64,000 nucleotides of DNA from Chelativorans sp. J32 (lineage in GTDB: Bacteria > Pseudomonadota > Alphaproteobacteria > Rhizobiales > Rhizobiaceae). The notes under the pieces were generated by a model that was given only the letters and a program-made list of their open reading frames with translations, did not search any database and was not told the DNA's origin. Of the stretch, positions 9,907 through 16,881 are shown piece by piece; the first letter of the stretch is position 1, and each line of letters opens with the position of its first letter. The position numbers and the translations under genes were made by a program. The stretch covers positions 62,001 to 126,000 of the forward strand of contig NZ_JAEQ01000012.1 of the NCBI RefSeq assembly GCF_000518985.1, read 5' to 3'.

Positions 9907-11508
9907 ATGGCTGAAATCTTCGATTACATTATCGTCGGTGCTGGAACCGCTGGCTGCCTCCTCGCCAACCGGCTTTCTGCCGATCCGAACATCTCGGTCC
10001 TGCTGCTGGAAGCCGGCGGCAAGGACAATTATCACTGGATTCACATCCCGGTCGGCTATCTCTACTGCATCTCCAACCCCCGCACGGACTGGTGCTTCAT
10101 AACCGATGCCGAACCCGGGCTCGCCGGCCGCTCGCTTGCCTATCCGCGCGGCAAGGTGCTGGGCGGCTGCTCCTCGATCAACGGCATGATCTATATGCGC
10201 GGGCAGGCGCGCGACTACGATCTCTGGCGGCAGATGGGCTGCACCGGCTGGGGTTGGGACGACGTGTTGCCCTACTTCAAAAAAACGGAGGACTATTATC
10301 TCGGCCCCGACGAAATGCATGGGGCGGGCGGGGAATGGCGGGTCGAGGAGGCCCGCGTGCGCTGGGAGATCCTGGACGCGTTCCAGAAAGCCGCGGAAGC
10401 GATAGGCATTCCCCGGACAGATGATTTCAACCGGGGCAACAATGAGGGGTCCTCCTATTTCAAGGTTAACCAGCGCCGCGGCATTCGCTGGAACGCCTCA
10501 AAAGCTTTCTTGCGGCCCATCCGGCACCGCCGCAATCTCAGGATCGAGACGAATGCCCATGCGCGTCGTCTTCTCATCGAGGATCTTACGGCTCGAGGGG
10601 TGGAGTTCGATCAGCTCGGCGCCACGCGATATGCACATGCCCGCCGCGAGGTGATCCTCGCTGCCGGCGCCATCGGTTCGCCTCATCTTCTGGAGCTCTC
10701 CGGCATTGGCAATGGGGAAGCGCTGCAGAAGGCCGGCATTCCCGTCCTGCTCGAACGTCCCGGTGTTGGCGAGAACTTGCAGGATCACCTGCAGCTGCGC
10801 TGCGCTTACAAAGTCTCGGGCATCCGCACGCTGAACGAACGGGCAGGGCGCCTCATGGGCAAGATGGCGATCGCGCTGGAATATGCCATCAGCCGCTCCG
10901 GGGCCATGTCCATGGCGCCCAGCCAGCTTGGCATGTTCACACGTTCGGACGCGTCCTATGAGACGCCGAATCTGGAGTACCACGTGCAGCCGCTGACGCT
11001 CGAGAAGTTTGGCGAACCGCTGCACGCTTTTCCGGCTTTTACCGCCAGCGTCTGCAATCTTAGGCCGGACAGCCGGGGCTCCGTCCATGCAGCCTCGCCG
11101 GATTTTCGTAAGCAGCCGGCGATCCGGCCGAACTACCTTTCCACCGAGACGGACCGGCAGGTGGCAGCCGATGCCATTCGGCTCACCAGGCGCATTGTGA
11201 CCCAGGAGCCCCTCAAACCCTATCGCCCGGAGGAGTTCAAGCCGGGGCCTGACTTCCAAACGGAAGAGGAATTGGTGCAAGCTGCGGGATTGATCGGGAC
11301 AACGATCTTTCATCCCGTCGGAACCTGCCAAATGGGTGCGGATCAAGAATCCGTCGTTGACCCGGCCTTGAAGGTTCGTGGAGTCTCGCGCCTTCGCATC
11401 GCCGACGCTTCCGTGATGCCGACCATCACCTCCGGCAACACGAACTCGCCGACTCTGATGATTGCGGAAAAGGCGGCCGATCTTATCCTCACTGACGCGC
11501 GCCGATGA
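9907..11508 (+). CDS. GMC-family FAD oxidoreductase (choline/alcohol dehydrogenase-like)
   Basis: This is a flavoenzyme of the glucose-methanol-choline family that oxidises an alcohol to an aldehyde. The 533 residues start with the FAD-binding dinucleotide fold DYIIVGAGTAGCLLA (GAGTAG at residues 11-16). PRGKVLGGCSSINGMIYMRG is the first family signature, and the C-terminal active site shows HPVGTCQMG with the catalytic His and GNTNSPTLMIAEKAA with the Asn partner. The ATG at 9907 begins at the conserved fold; no strong ribosome binding site is visible. Its position after a complete importer suggests that it oxidises the imported compound. The substrate cannot be read from sequence. Confidence 0.93.
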   Translation: MAEIFDYIIVGAGTAGCLLANRLSADPNISVLLLEAGGKDNYHWIHIPVGYLYCISNPRTDWCFITDAEPGLAGRSLAYPRGKVLGGCSSINGMIYMRGQARDYDLWRQMGCTGWGWDDVLPYFKKTEDYYLGPDEMHGAGGEWRVEEARVRWEILDAFQKAAEAIGIPRTDDFNRGNNEGSSYFKVNQRRGIRWNASKAFLRPIRHRRNLRIETNAHARRLLIEDLTARGVEFDQLGATRYAHARREVILAAGAIGSPHLLELSGIGNGEALQKAGIPVLLERPGVGENLQDHLQLRCAYKVSGIRTLNERAGRLMGKMAIALEYAISRSGAMSMAPSQLGMFTRSDASYETPNLEYHVQPLTLEKFGEPLHAFPAFTASVCNLRPDSRGSVHAASPDFRKQPAIRPNYLSTETDRQVAADAIRLTRRIVTQEPLKPYRPEEFKPGPDFQTEEELVQAAGLIGTTIFHPVGTCQMGADQESVVDPALKVRGVSRLRIADASVMPTITSGNTNSPTLMIAEKAADLILTDARR

Positions 11509-11579
11509 GGAGATGGCAGGAACAACTCCGCCAGCCAGGTCTTGATAGTAGCGCCTGCTGACCTTTGAGGGAGGAGAAT

Positions 11580-11675
11580 ATGGGTTACCCACCCAGACCC
11601 GCGCCAGAGCCCATACCGGACCCGCCGCGTCCGGAGCCGATTCCGCCGGATCCCGATCCGGAGCCGACCAGGTAG
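11580..11675 (+). CDS. 31-residue proline-rich mini-ORF
   Basis: A short frame begins at ATG 11580 directly after the very strong ribosome binding site GAGGGAGGAG (11567-11576) and ends at TAG 11673-11675. The product is about half proline with acidic and arginine spacers (MGYPPRPAPEPIPDPP, then PEPIPPDPDPEP), with no signal peptide or membrane segment. It sits between the GMC gene and a clean Rho-independent terminator at 11707, so it looks like its own transcription unit or the last cistron of the importer operon. I do not recognise the family. The strong ribosome binding site and terminator are the evidence; codon statistics mean little at this length. Confidence 0.55.
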   Translation: MGYPPRPAPEPIPDPPRPEPIPPDPDPEPTR

Positions 11676-11706
11676 TCCGTTCGCAGGCTCGCAATCATGC
11701 GAGAGT

Positions 11707-11735
11707 AACCCGCCGGGTTTGGCCGGCGGGTTTTT
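11707..11735 (+). terminator. Rho-independent terminator after the proline-rich mini-ORF
   Basis: AACCCGCCGG, loop GTTTGG, CCGGCGGGTT is followed by TTT. It is oriented for rightward transcription and lies 31 bases after the mini-ORF stop. Confidence 0.85.
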
Positions 11736-11743
11736 CGCTGGCC

Positions 11744-12085
11744 CTATTTCGGCCAGACCCACTTATGCAGATTCTCTCTCCCTATCGGGCCATAGATGTT
11801 CTCGAGAAAGCGAGTGGTGCTGTCCAGGGTGGCTCCGGATTTCAGCATGTTGTGAGCCTGTTCCTGGTAAATGTCGCGAATGGTCTCGCCAGTGCCAGGA
11901 ACCTTCCAAGCGGTTGACGTGTCCGCGCGAGCCGGGATTGGCGGATTGGTGGGCGAGTTCGGCCGGCTATATCCGATTTCATGGATCTGGCCCGGCGCCG
12001 GTCGGACCGGAACCAAGGGCGGCAACTCCGGAAGAGCTTGCGAAGAGCTTCCGGCCCCATTGTCGTTGGTTACACCGTTAGGCAT
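11744..12085 (-). CDS. Hypothetical protein with proline-rich N-terminus
   Basis: I do not recognise this 113-residue protein. The N-terminal ~50 residues are polar and proline-rich, likely disordered; the C-terminal 60 residues look folded (IRDIYQEQAHNMLKSG, then TTRFLENIYGPIGRENLHKW). No signal peptide or membrane helix is visible. The segment KVPGTGE recalls KIPGTGEYEP in the RyR-like protein at 56879, too short to claim homology. The ATG has GGGGA 11 bases upstream. It is divergent from the histidine kinase gene across a region with two inverted repeats, so it could be a target of that two-component system. Confidence 0.6.
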   Translation of the reverse strand: MPNGVTNDNGAGSSSQALPELPPLVPVRPAPGQIHEIGYSRPNSPTNPPIPARADTSTAWKVPGTGETIRDIYQEQAHNMLKSGATLDSTTRFLENIYGPIGRENLHKWVWPK

Positions 12086-12122
12086 GGTTTGAAATCCCCA
12101 TCATTTAACAAGGGCAGGGTAA

Positions 12123-12165
12123 ATCCCGCTCCGATTATGACGGGATCGAAAATTCCGAAGTCGGA
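12123..12165. promoter_or_regulatory. Two inverted repeats in divergent intergenic region
   Basis: ATCCCG-N12-CGGGAT (12123-12146) and TCCGA-AG-TCGGA (12154-12165) lie between the leftward hypothetical gene and the histidine kinase gene. The second runs into TCGGATATGG, resembling AGTCCGATATGTGG upstream of the DUF1236 gene (15401-15414). They are possible response-regulator sites; unproven. Confidence 0.35.
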
Positions 12166-12288
12166 TATGGCCTTGTCTCTGCCGTCGAATGTCGGAACCC
12201 TTGCGTTTCTTCGAAGCGGACAATTCTATCCATCTGCAACCCTGAAGCCGTCCGGAGCGTTGCAAGCTCGGTGCAATGGGGGACTCCG

Positions 12289-13698
12289 GTGCAGCACATA
12301 GCGCGCCTGGTCGATCGGTGGCTTTCGCAATCCTTGGCGAGACAATTTCTGCTCGCCGGTGGCGTGGTGGCGTTGCTCGCTATGCTACTGGTGGGGGCTT
12401 TGGTAACCAGGCTCATCGAAGAAGCCGTGACGCGCAACTCTGCGGCCAGCACTGCGCTTTATGTGGATAGCGTGATCGCGCCGCTCCTCCCGGATATGCA
12501 GAAGGGCGCAACGCTTGGTGATGCGGAAACGCGTGCCCTTGACGAGACATTAGGGCTCGGCGCCCTTGGAAGACGGCTGGTATCGTTCAGGATCTGGCGC
12601 CCGGACGGCACCATCGTCTATTCGAGCGATAAGAGTCTCGTCGGCAAGCATTTCGAACCCAACCCCAATATCCGCGCGGCTTTCTCCGGTTCGATGGTGG
12701 CGGAGTTCAACAAGGTTGACGATGTCGAAAGCGAAGCCGAGCGCAGGACCGGTCAACCCCTGCTCGAGATCTATAATCCGATACTGCAACCGTGGTCGGG
12801 CGAAGTGGTTGCCGTTTCGGAGTTTTACGAGGTTGCGACGGAGTTCGAGCGGAGCCTCAATCAGGCTCGCATCCGCAGCTGGATCGCGGTGGCAATTATC
12901 ACCTTGGGCTTCTTTCTCGCTCTCTCGGTGATCGTCTTGCGGGGGAGCCGGATCATCGATCGCCAGCGGGAGGCTCTCGGCGACCGCGTGGCCGAGCTTT
13001 CGCGGCTGCTTGCGCAGAACAAGGCGCTGCATGAACGCGTGACGCGGGCTTCCCAACGCGTGGCTTCTCTCAACGAGGGCTATCTCAGACGGATCGGGGC
13101 GGACCTGCACGACGGACCGGCTCAGCTCGTGGCACTTGCGGCGCTCCGGCTCGACGGCGAAGCGGTCAGCACCGCTGCCGGAGCCGACAAGGAGCTTTCC
13201 CGTGAAATGTCCACAATTAAGGAAAGTCTCGATGAGGCGCTGCGTGAAATCCGAAGCATCTGCAATGGGTTGGTCCTGCCCAATATAGAAGGGGCCGATC
13301 TGCAGGATATCCTCAGTCGTGTCGTCCAGGCGCACGAGCAGAGGACAGGAAGCAGGGTTCATATGGAAGTAGCGGGTTCTTCACAGCCGCTCCCGGCCGC
13401 GGCGAAAATCTGCATCTACCGCTTCGCCCAGGAAGCACTGAACAACGCTTACCGTCATGGCCGGGGCATCTGCCAGAGCATCAAGCAGAGCTGCGAAGAA
13501 GGCCGTGTCGTCGTGGAAATATCGGATGGAGGGCCTGGTTTTGATCCTGAAAACATCCGTCCGGACGCCGTTGGCCTCGTCGGATTGCGCGAACGGGTAG
13601 AAAGCCTTGGCGGCCGCTTTTTCGTGGAGGCGTCTCCAACCAGGGGGACGCGTGTGATTATGTGGCTTAACCTGGATGAGATGGAGTTGGTCCGATGA
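12289..13698 (+). CDS. Sensor histidine kinase, NarL/DegS type (HisKA_3)
   Basis: This is a membrane sensor kinase paired with the response regulator that overlaps it. It has an N-terminal membrane helix (FLLAGGVVALLAMLLVGAL), a ~150-residue periplasmic region with RIWRPDGTIVYSS, a second helix (IAVAIITLGFFLALSVIVL), a coiled linker, the HisKA_3 box RIGADLHDGPAQLVALAALR with the phospho-accepting His (codon 13108-13110), and an HATPase domain with N-box QEALNNAYRHG and G-box ISDGGPGFDP. I favour GTG 12289 because GGGGGA precedes it; GTG 12271 would add 6 residues. The length is 469. The signal is unknown. Confidence 0.94.
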   Translation: MQHIARLVDRWLSQSLARQFLLAGGVVALLAMLLVGALVTRLIEEAVTRNSAASTALYVDSVIAPLLPDMQKGATLGDAETRALDETLGLGALGRRLVSFRIWRPDGTIVYSSDKSLVGKHFEPNPNIRAAFSGSMVAEFNKVDDVESEAERRTGQPLLEIYNPILQPWSGEVVAVSEFYEVATEFERSLNQARIRSWIAVAIITLGFFLALSVIVLRGSRIIDRQREALGDRVAELSRLLAQNKALHERVTRASQRVASLNEGYLRRIGADLHDGPAQLVALAALRLDGEAVSTAAGADKELSREMSTIKESLDEALREIRSICNGLVLPNIEGADLQDILSRVVQAHEQRTGSRVHMEVAGSSQPLPAAAKICIYRFAQEALNNAYRHGRGICQSIKQSCEEGRVVVEISDGGPGFDPENIRPDAVGLVGLRERVESLGGRFFVEASPTRGTRVIMWLNLDEMELVR

Positions 13699-14378
13699 AG
13701 CCGATTAGGATTGCGGTGGTGGACGATCACCCGTTGTTCAGGGAAGGAGTTACCCGCAGCCTGTCCGAGATCGGAAGCTTCGAAGTCGTAGGGGAGGGCA
13801 GCAGCAGCGAGGAAGCCATTCGTATTGTCGAGGAGAGACGTCCGGATATCCTGCTGATGGACATCTCCATGCCTGGCGGCGGGTTGAACGCGCTGCACGC
13901 CATTCTTGAGAGGCTACCCGAACAGAAAGTGATCATGTTGACGGTATCGGAGGCGAGCGACGATGTGATCGGCGCGTTGCGCGCGGGTGCAAAAGGCTAT
14001 GTCCTGAAGGGTGTCGGTTCACGGACTTTGGCAGAGGCTGTGCGCATGGTTGCGGCGGGCCAAAGTTACGTTTCGCCCACATTGTCGGCCCGCTTGATCG
14101 GAGATCTTTCCACCGGCAACCCGCATTCGGGCCCCGATCCGATATCGGAACTCACGGATCGGGAGTTCCAGATCTTGAAGCTCGTTGCCGGCGGCTTGAG
14201 CAACAAACGCGTCGCGCTTCAACTGGACCTGCAGGAAAAGACGATCAAGCATCATCTGACGCGGATTTTTGCGAAGCTCGGAGTGAGCAATCGCACGGAA
14301 GCCGCGCTGACCCTGCGTGCCTCCCTTGACGGACAAGAGACAAGGGACAGGGCACCTGTATCCAGATTAATCGGATAG
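13695..14378 (+). CDS. LuxR/NarL-family response regulator
   Basis: This is the DNA-binding partner of the upstream kinase; the ATGA overlap (13695-13698) shows translational coupling. It has an N-terminal receiver domain with the acidic pair in VVDDHPLFREG, the phospho-acceptor Asp in ILLMDISMPGG and the conserved Lys in GYVLKG, followed by a C-terminal LuxR helix-turn-helix (ELTDREFQILKLVAGGLSNK, then KTIKHHLTRIFAKLGVSNR). The length of 227 is normal. Its 3' end overlaps the convergent Gly-rich gene by 12 bases. Likely targets are the neighbouring genes with inverted repeats in their promoters (inference). Confidence 0.95.
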   Translation: MKPIRIAVVDDHPLFREGVTRSLSEIGSFEVVGEGSSSEEAIRIVEERRPDILLMDISMPGGGLNALHAILERLPEQKVIMLTVSEASDDVIGALRAGAKGYVLKGVGSRTLAEAVRMVAAGQSYVSPTLSARLIGDLSTGNPHSGPDPISELTDREFQILKLVAGGLSNKRVALQLDLQEKTIKHHLTRIFAKLGVSNRTEAALTLRASLDGQETRDRAPVSRLIG

Positions 14379-14933
14379 ACTCTGAAGCCTTGTCCGATCG
14401 GATCTTCTTGCCGGTCGGTTGATGATGGTCCGCCCCTTGGCGTCAGTCATGATGTAACGGCCGTTTCGCACTCGCTCTGTCATCCCATTGGGATGGCGGG
14501 CCTCGATCGTCGATCCGCGGGTTACGACACTTGCCTTGCCTCCGCCATCCGCGGGCGACCTTCCACCAGTTGCGCCGCCGCCGCGGCCTGAACCGCGACC
14601 TCCCTTTCCTCCGCCATTATTGCCATTGCCCTTGCTGCCGCGACCTCCATCCGCCGGGCCGGAGTTTCCGTTATTGCTATTCCCGCCCCCATTACCTCCT
14701 CCATTGTTTCCACCGCCATTGCCACCGCCGCTGTTCCCGCCGCCATTGCCACCGCCGCTGTTCCCGCCGCCATTGCCGCCGCTGTTCCCGCCGCCATTGC
14801 CGCCGCTGTTCCCTCCACCATTGCCGCCCCCGCTGTTGCCTTGCGCCCACGCCAAGTCTCTGCTTGTCGCCGCCAGAGCAGCGCTAAATGGCAGGCTTAT
14901 GATTCCGGCCAGGATCTTGCGGCGGCAAAGCAT
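14367..14933 (-). CDS. Secreted Gly/Asn-repeat protein
   Basis: I do not recognise this 188-residue exported protein. Residues 1-31 form a signal peptide with MLCRRKILAGII at its start and AAL/AWA as possible cleavage sites; the RRK makes a Tat route conceivable. Residues 35-110 are a low-complexity run of GGGN(S/N)GG units, followed by a charged tail with a small predicted beta fold (SVVTRGSTIEARHPNGMTER, VRNGRYIMTDAKGRTIINR). That tail resembles the short repeats of surface or envelope proteins. The ribosome binding site GAGGGAGACG precedes the ATG. The gene converges on and overlaps the response regulator gene by 12 bases. Confidence 0.75.
   Translation of the reverse strand: MLCRRKILAGIISLPFSAALAATSRDLAWAQGNSGGGNGGGNSGGNGGGNSGGNGGGNSGGGNGGGNSGGGNGGGNNGGGNGGGNSNNGNSGPADGGRGSKGNGNNGGGKGGRGSGRGGGATGGRSPADGGGKASVVTRGSTIEARHPNGMTERVRNGRYIMTDAKGRTIINRPARRSDRTRLQSLSD
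14688..14841. repeat. Tandem repeat coding for GGGN(S/N)GG units
   Basis: Imperfect tandem copies of a 15-24 base unit (CCGCCATTGCCGCCGCTGTT type on the + strand) run through the middle of the Gly-rich gene. Such a tract is prone to length change by slippage. Confidence 0.8.
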
Positions 14934-15058
14934 GCTCGTCTCCCTCGTAGAAACGCCGTCAGCGCTGAAATGAACCGCGCTGCGAGAGATGGCACGGTAT
15001 ATCCCATTGGAAAAATCACATTAGCTTTCGCGCATTGGGAAGGTTTTACGGAGCTGCT

Positions 15059-15089
15059 GCCCGCCGAGAATCTTTTATTCTCGGCGGGC
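15059..15089. repeat. Perfect 13-base inverted repeat
   Basis: GCCCGCCGAGAAT, loop CTTTT, ATTCTCGGCGGGC. No T-run follows on either strand, so it is not a textbook terminator. It lies about 100 bases downstream of the leftward 30-residue mini-ORF. Nothing else is visible in 14934-15187. Confidence 0.8.
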
Positions 15090-15187
15090 TTGCTGGCGCA
15101 GGAAGGGACGGATGCATGCGCCGCAAGAAGAATCGGCAAAAAAGCAATCGAGCAGCTTCACTCTTTTTCCGCGGTGAGAGCGACGGC

Positions 15188-15280
15188 CTAAGCCGCCGCT
15201 GCACCGAGAAGAAACATCCCTAAAGTCAGCCCGAACAAGGCTGCGAGAAGCCAACGGGCCTGGTAGACGCTCTTTTCCAT
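15188..15280 (-). CDS. 30-residue single-pass membrane mini-protein
   Basis: A short frame starts at ATG 15280 with the ribosome binding site GCGAGGTGG immediately upstream and ends at TAG 15188. The product begins MEKSVYQARW and continues as an unbroken hydrophobic helix (LLAALFGLTLGMFLLG) ending in four alanines, so it should insert in the inner membrane with its short N-terminus inside. An EcfG-type promoter with a perfect consensus match (GGAAC-N16-CGTT) ends 27 bases before the start, indicating control by the general stress response. It faces the EcfG-promoted DUF1236 gene. I know no family name. Promoter, ribosome binding site and helix together make it credible. Confidence 0.65.
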   Translation of the reverse strand: MEKSVYQARWLLAALFGLTLGMFLLGAAAA

Positions 15281-15306
15281 AACCACCTCGCAAACTCCGT
15301 CGCGCC

Positions 15307-15331
15307 AACGATGTATCGCGGGCCAAGTTCC
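15307..15331 (-). promoter_or_regulatory. EcfG-type promoter of the membrane mini-protein
   Basis: On the minus strand GGAAC (15331-15327), 16 bases, then CGTT (15310-15307): an exact match to the alphaproteobacterial EcfG sigma factor consensus, at the right distance from the ATG at 15280. Confidence 0.7.
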
Positions 15332-15376
15332 CGAAATATTCGGGCGCGGACCTTTAACAGACGGGCGTTCGGGCCG

Positions 15377-15406
15377 AAGTCCGGCGGGTATTGGGACTAA
15401 AGTCCG
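15377..15406. promoter_or_regulatory. Repeated AAGTCCG elements with palindrome GGACT-AA-AGTCC
   Basis: AAGTCCG occurs at 15377-15383 and 15400-15406 (23 bases apart); the second copy is half of GGACT-AA-AGTCC (15394-15405). It lies between the two facing EcfG-type promoters, about 30 bases upstream of the -35 element at 15435. It could be an additional regulator site. Confidence 0.35.
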
Positions 15407-15434
15407 ATATGTGGATGGACCTAAGCCCTTCCTC

Positions 15435-15459
15435 GGAACGGGTTATCCGCTGACATGTT
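15435..15459 (+). promoter_or_regulatory. EcfG-type promoter of the DUF1236 gene
   Basis: GGAAC (15435-15439), 16 bases, TGTT (15456-15459): one mismatch from the GGAAC-N16-CGTT consensus. The coding start is about 100 bases downstream at 15561. Confidence 0.6.
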
Positions 15460-15560
15460 GATAGGAGGAAGCGTCGGCGCGCTCTTCGAAAGAAGTAATC
15501 GCAAATCAGCCGGCGTGCTCAAGTAGAATGGGCAGTAAATCAAGTCAGAGGAGACCTTTT

Positions 15561-16211
15561 ATGAAATCATACAAGCTCAGCGGTTTTGCAGCTGTTCTTC
15601 TTGCTGGAACCGCTTTTGCCTCCCTGCCTGCAATGTCACAGGAGAATACTCAGCCGCAGCAGCCTATCCCGCCGCAGCAGAGCGTGCAGGGCGAGACGGC
15701 GACCACGCCGTCCGAGGGATCGACTGGCGCCGCTGCGACGCAGGACCAGAGCACCGGCGAAACGAGCGCCGGAGCGGCCGCCGGTGAGACAACCACTCCG
15801 TCCGAGGGGTCGACCGGTGCTGCTGCCACGCAGGAACCAAATGCTGGTGAGACAAACACTGGACAGTCCGGTTCGGTGGCCGGGGAAGCACCTGCCCAGC
15901 CCGAGAATGAGGGTCAGGCCGCGACAACCTCACCTTCCGGCGAGACCACGGCCGCGATCAATATCACCGACGAGCAGAAGACCGAGATCCGCAATGTGAT
16001 CGTCGAAAGCGATGCCGAACCTGTTGATGTCGATATCGACGTCAGTGTGGGCGTTTCCGTGCCCGACACGGTCGAGCTGCATCCGCTCCCGGCCCGGATC
16101 GTCCAGATCGTGCCCGAGTACGAGGGATACATGTACTTCGTCCTCGCCGATGGCCGGATCGTCATCGTGGATCCGGACAGCCACGACATCGTCTACATCA
16201 TCGTGGCCTGA
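15561..16211 (+). CDS. Exported DUF1236 protein
   Basis: DUF1236 proteins are secreted alphaproteobacterial proteins of unknown function. Residues 1-26 are a Sec signal peptide (KLSGFAAVLLAGTAFASLPA). A low-complexity Glu/Thr/Gly linker with two direct repeats follows (TTPSEGSTGAAATQ twice), and the C-terminal ~75 residues are the DUF1236 domain, ending PDTVELHPLPARIV and DGRIVIVDPDSHDIVYIIVA. The ATG at 15561 has AGAGGAGACC upstream. The EcfG-type promoter at 15435 suggests stress induction. A second, shorter DUF1236 gene lies at 23650. The next small membrane-protein gene follows 60 bases on and is probably cotranscribed. Confidence 0.88.
   Translation: MKSYKLSGFAAVLLAGTAFASLPAMSQENTQPQQPIPPQQSVQGETATTPSEGSTGAAATQDQSTGETSAGAAAGETTTPSEGSTGAAATQEPNAGETNTGQSGSVAGEAPAQPENEGQAATTSPSGETTAAINITDEQKTEIRNVIVESDAEPVDVDIDVSVGVSVPDTVELHPLPARIVQIVPEYEGYMYFVLADGRIVIVDPDSHDIVYIIVA
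15691..15834. repeat. Intragenic direct repeat in the DUF1236 gene
   Basis: Two ~50-base copies (about 15691-15744 and 15784-15834) encode GET(A)TTPSEGSTGAAATQ. They explain the long acidic linker of this paralogue compared with the one at 23650. Confidence 0.8.
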
Positions 16212-16230
16212 GGCCGCGTTCAAAACTAGG

Positions 16231-16254
16231 GCCAGCCGCCGGTTTGCGGCTGGC
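16231..16254 (+). other. Intercistronic hairpin
   Basis: GCCAGCCGC, loop CGGTTT, GCGGCTGGC, between the DUF1236 gene and the next gene; no T-run follows. It may stabilise or process the message rather than terminate it. Confidence 0.6.
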
Positions 16255-16271
16255 TCAATGAGGAGAACACC

Positions 16272-16574
16272 ATGCAAGAACCTGAAGAAAGAACCACCAT
16301 TGTGGAGACACGGGATGGCGGTGGTGCCGGTGCGGGCATGATAGCAGGTATCGTCGTCGCCATCGCAGCGGTCGTGCTCGTCATCTTCCTGTTCAGCGGA
16401 GGCCTTTTCGATGGCGATGGAGAGATGACTTCGAGCGTTACACGGGATGCCCCGGACGTGAGTGTCGAAACCCCCGACATTGAGGCACCCGATGTGGATG
16501 TGAACATTCCGTCCAATGAAGGCGCTTCGCAGGGCGGCGGTACCTCGGCCCCGGCCCCCGCTCCAGCCCAGTAA
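16272..16574 (+). CDS. Small single-pass membrane protein
   Basis: I do not recognise this 100-residue protein. A charged N-terminus (~20 residues) precedes one strong membrane helix (MIAGIVVAIAAVVLVIFLFS, residues 23-42). The rest is an acidic, repetitive and presumably extracytoplasmic tail with alternating Asp-Val-Pro motifs (DAPDVSVETPDIEAPDVDV) and a Pro-Ala end. AATGAGGAGAACACC supplies the ribosome binding site. It lies 60 bases downstream of the EcfG-promoted DUF1236 gene on the same strand, so probably belongs to the same stress unit. Confidence 0.7.
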   Translation: MQEPEERTTIVETRDGGGAGAGMIAGIVVAIAAVVLVIFLFSGGLFDGDGEMTSSVTRDAPDVSVETPDIEAPDVDVNIPSNEGASQGGGTSAPAPAPAQ

Positions 16575-16704
16575 AAGTGTCAATCTACTTGCAGGCCCTG
16601 ACGACCGAGACCGCATCGCGGTCGCGGTCGTCGGCTCGCATTGGCAAACTTGAAGGAACCTTGACGCTGCTCCGCCGATTGGACCTCCAAAATGGAGGAA
16701 CGAC

Positions 16705-16875
16705 ATGCCGACAACCCCGCACCCCGACGATCCGGCCGAAGGTTCGCGCGAAGTGGTCGATCGCCAGCTGAAGCAGGAGAAGACGAAGGAAGATGCAGGA
16801 GCCAGCCCAAAGCCGCAGACCGGCGAAGAGCACGAAAATCGAAGCGGCGAAGGCAAACAGGACAAGCGACCGTAA
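16705..16875 (+). CDS. Small hydrophilic disordered protein
   Basis: A 56-residue frame starts at ATG 16705 after the ribosome binding site AATGGAGGAACG and stops at TAA 16873-16875. The product has almost no hydrophobic residues and is rich in Lys, Glu, Asp, Gly and Pro (for example DRQLKQEKTKEDAGASPKPQ), so it is likely intrinsically disordered. Similar small stress-associated proteins are common near EcfG-controlled genes in rhizobia (general knowledge). A weak EcfG-like match (GGAAC-N16-CGAT) is at 16655-16679. It ends 7 bases before the stop of the convergent hydrolase gene. Confidence 0.5.
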   Translation: MPTTPHPDDPAEGSREVVDRQLKQEKTKEDAGASPKPQTGEEHENRSGEGKQDKRP

Positions 16876-16881
16876 ACGGGG

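Noticed and set aside
14488-14973. Proline/leucine-rich plus-strand frame opposite the Gly-rich gene
   Set aside because: Pro-Leu repeats are the direct complement of Gly-Asn repeat codons; the minus-strand gene has a signal peptide and ribosome binding site.
16655-16679. GGAAC-N16-CGAT as a fourth EcfG promoter
   Set aside because: The -10 element lacks GTT; kept only as a weak possibility in the notes of the 16705 gene.
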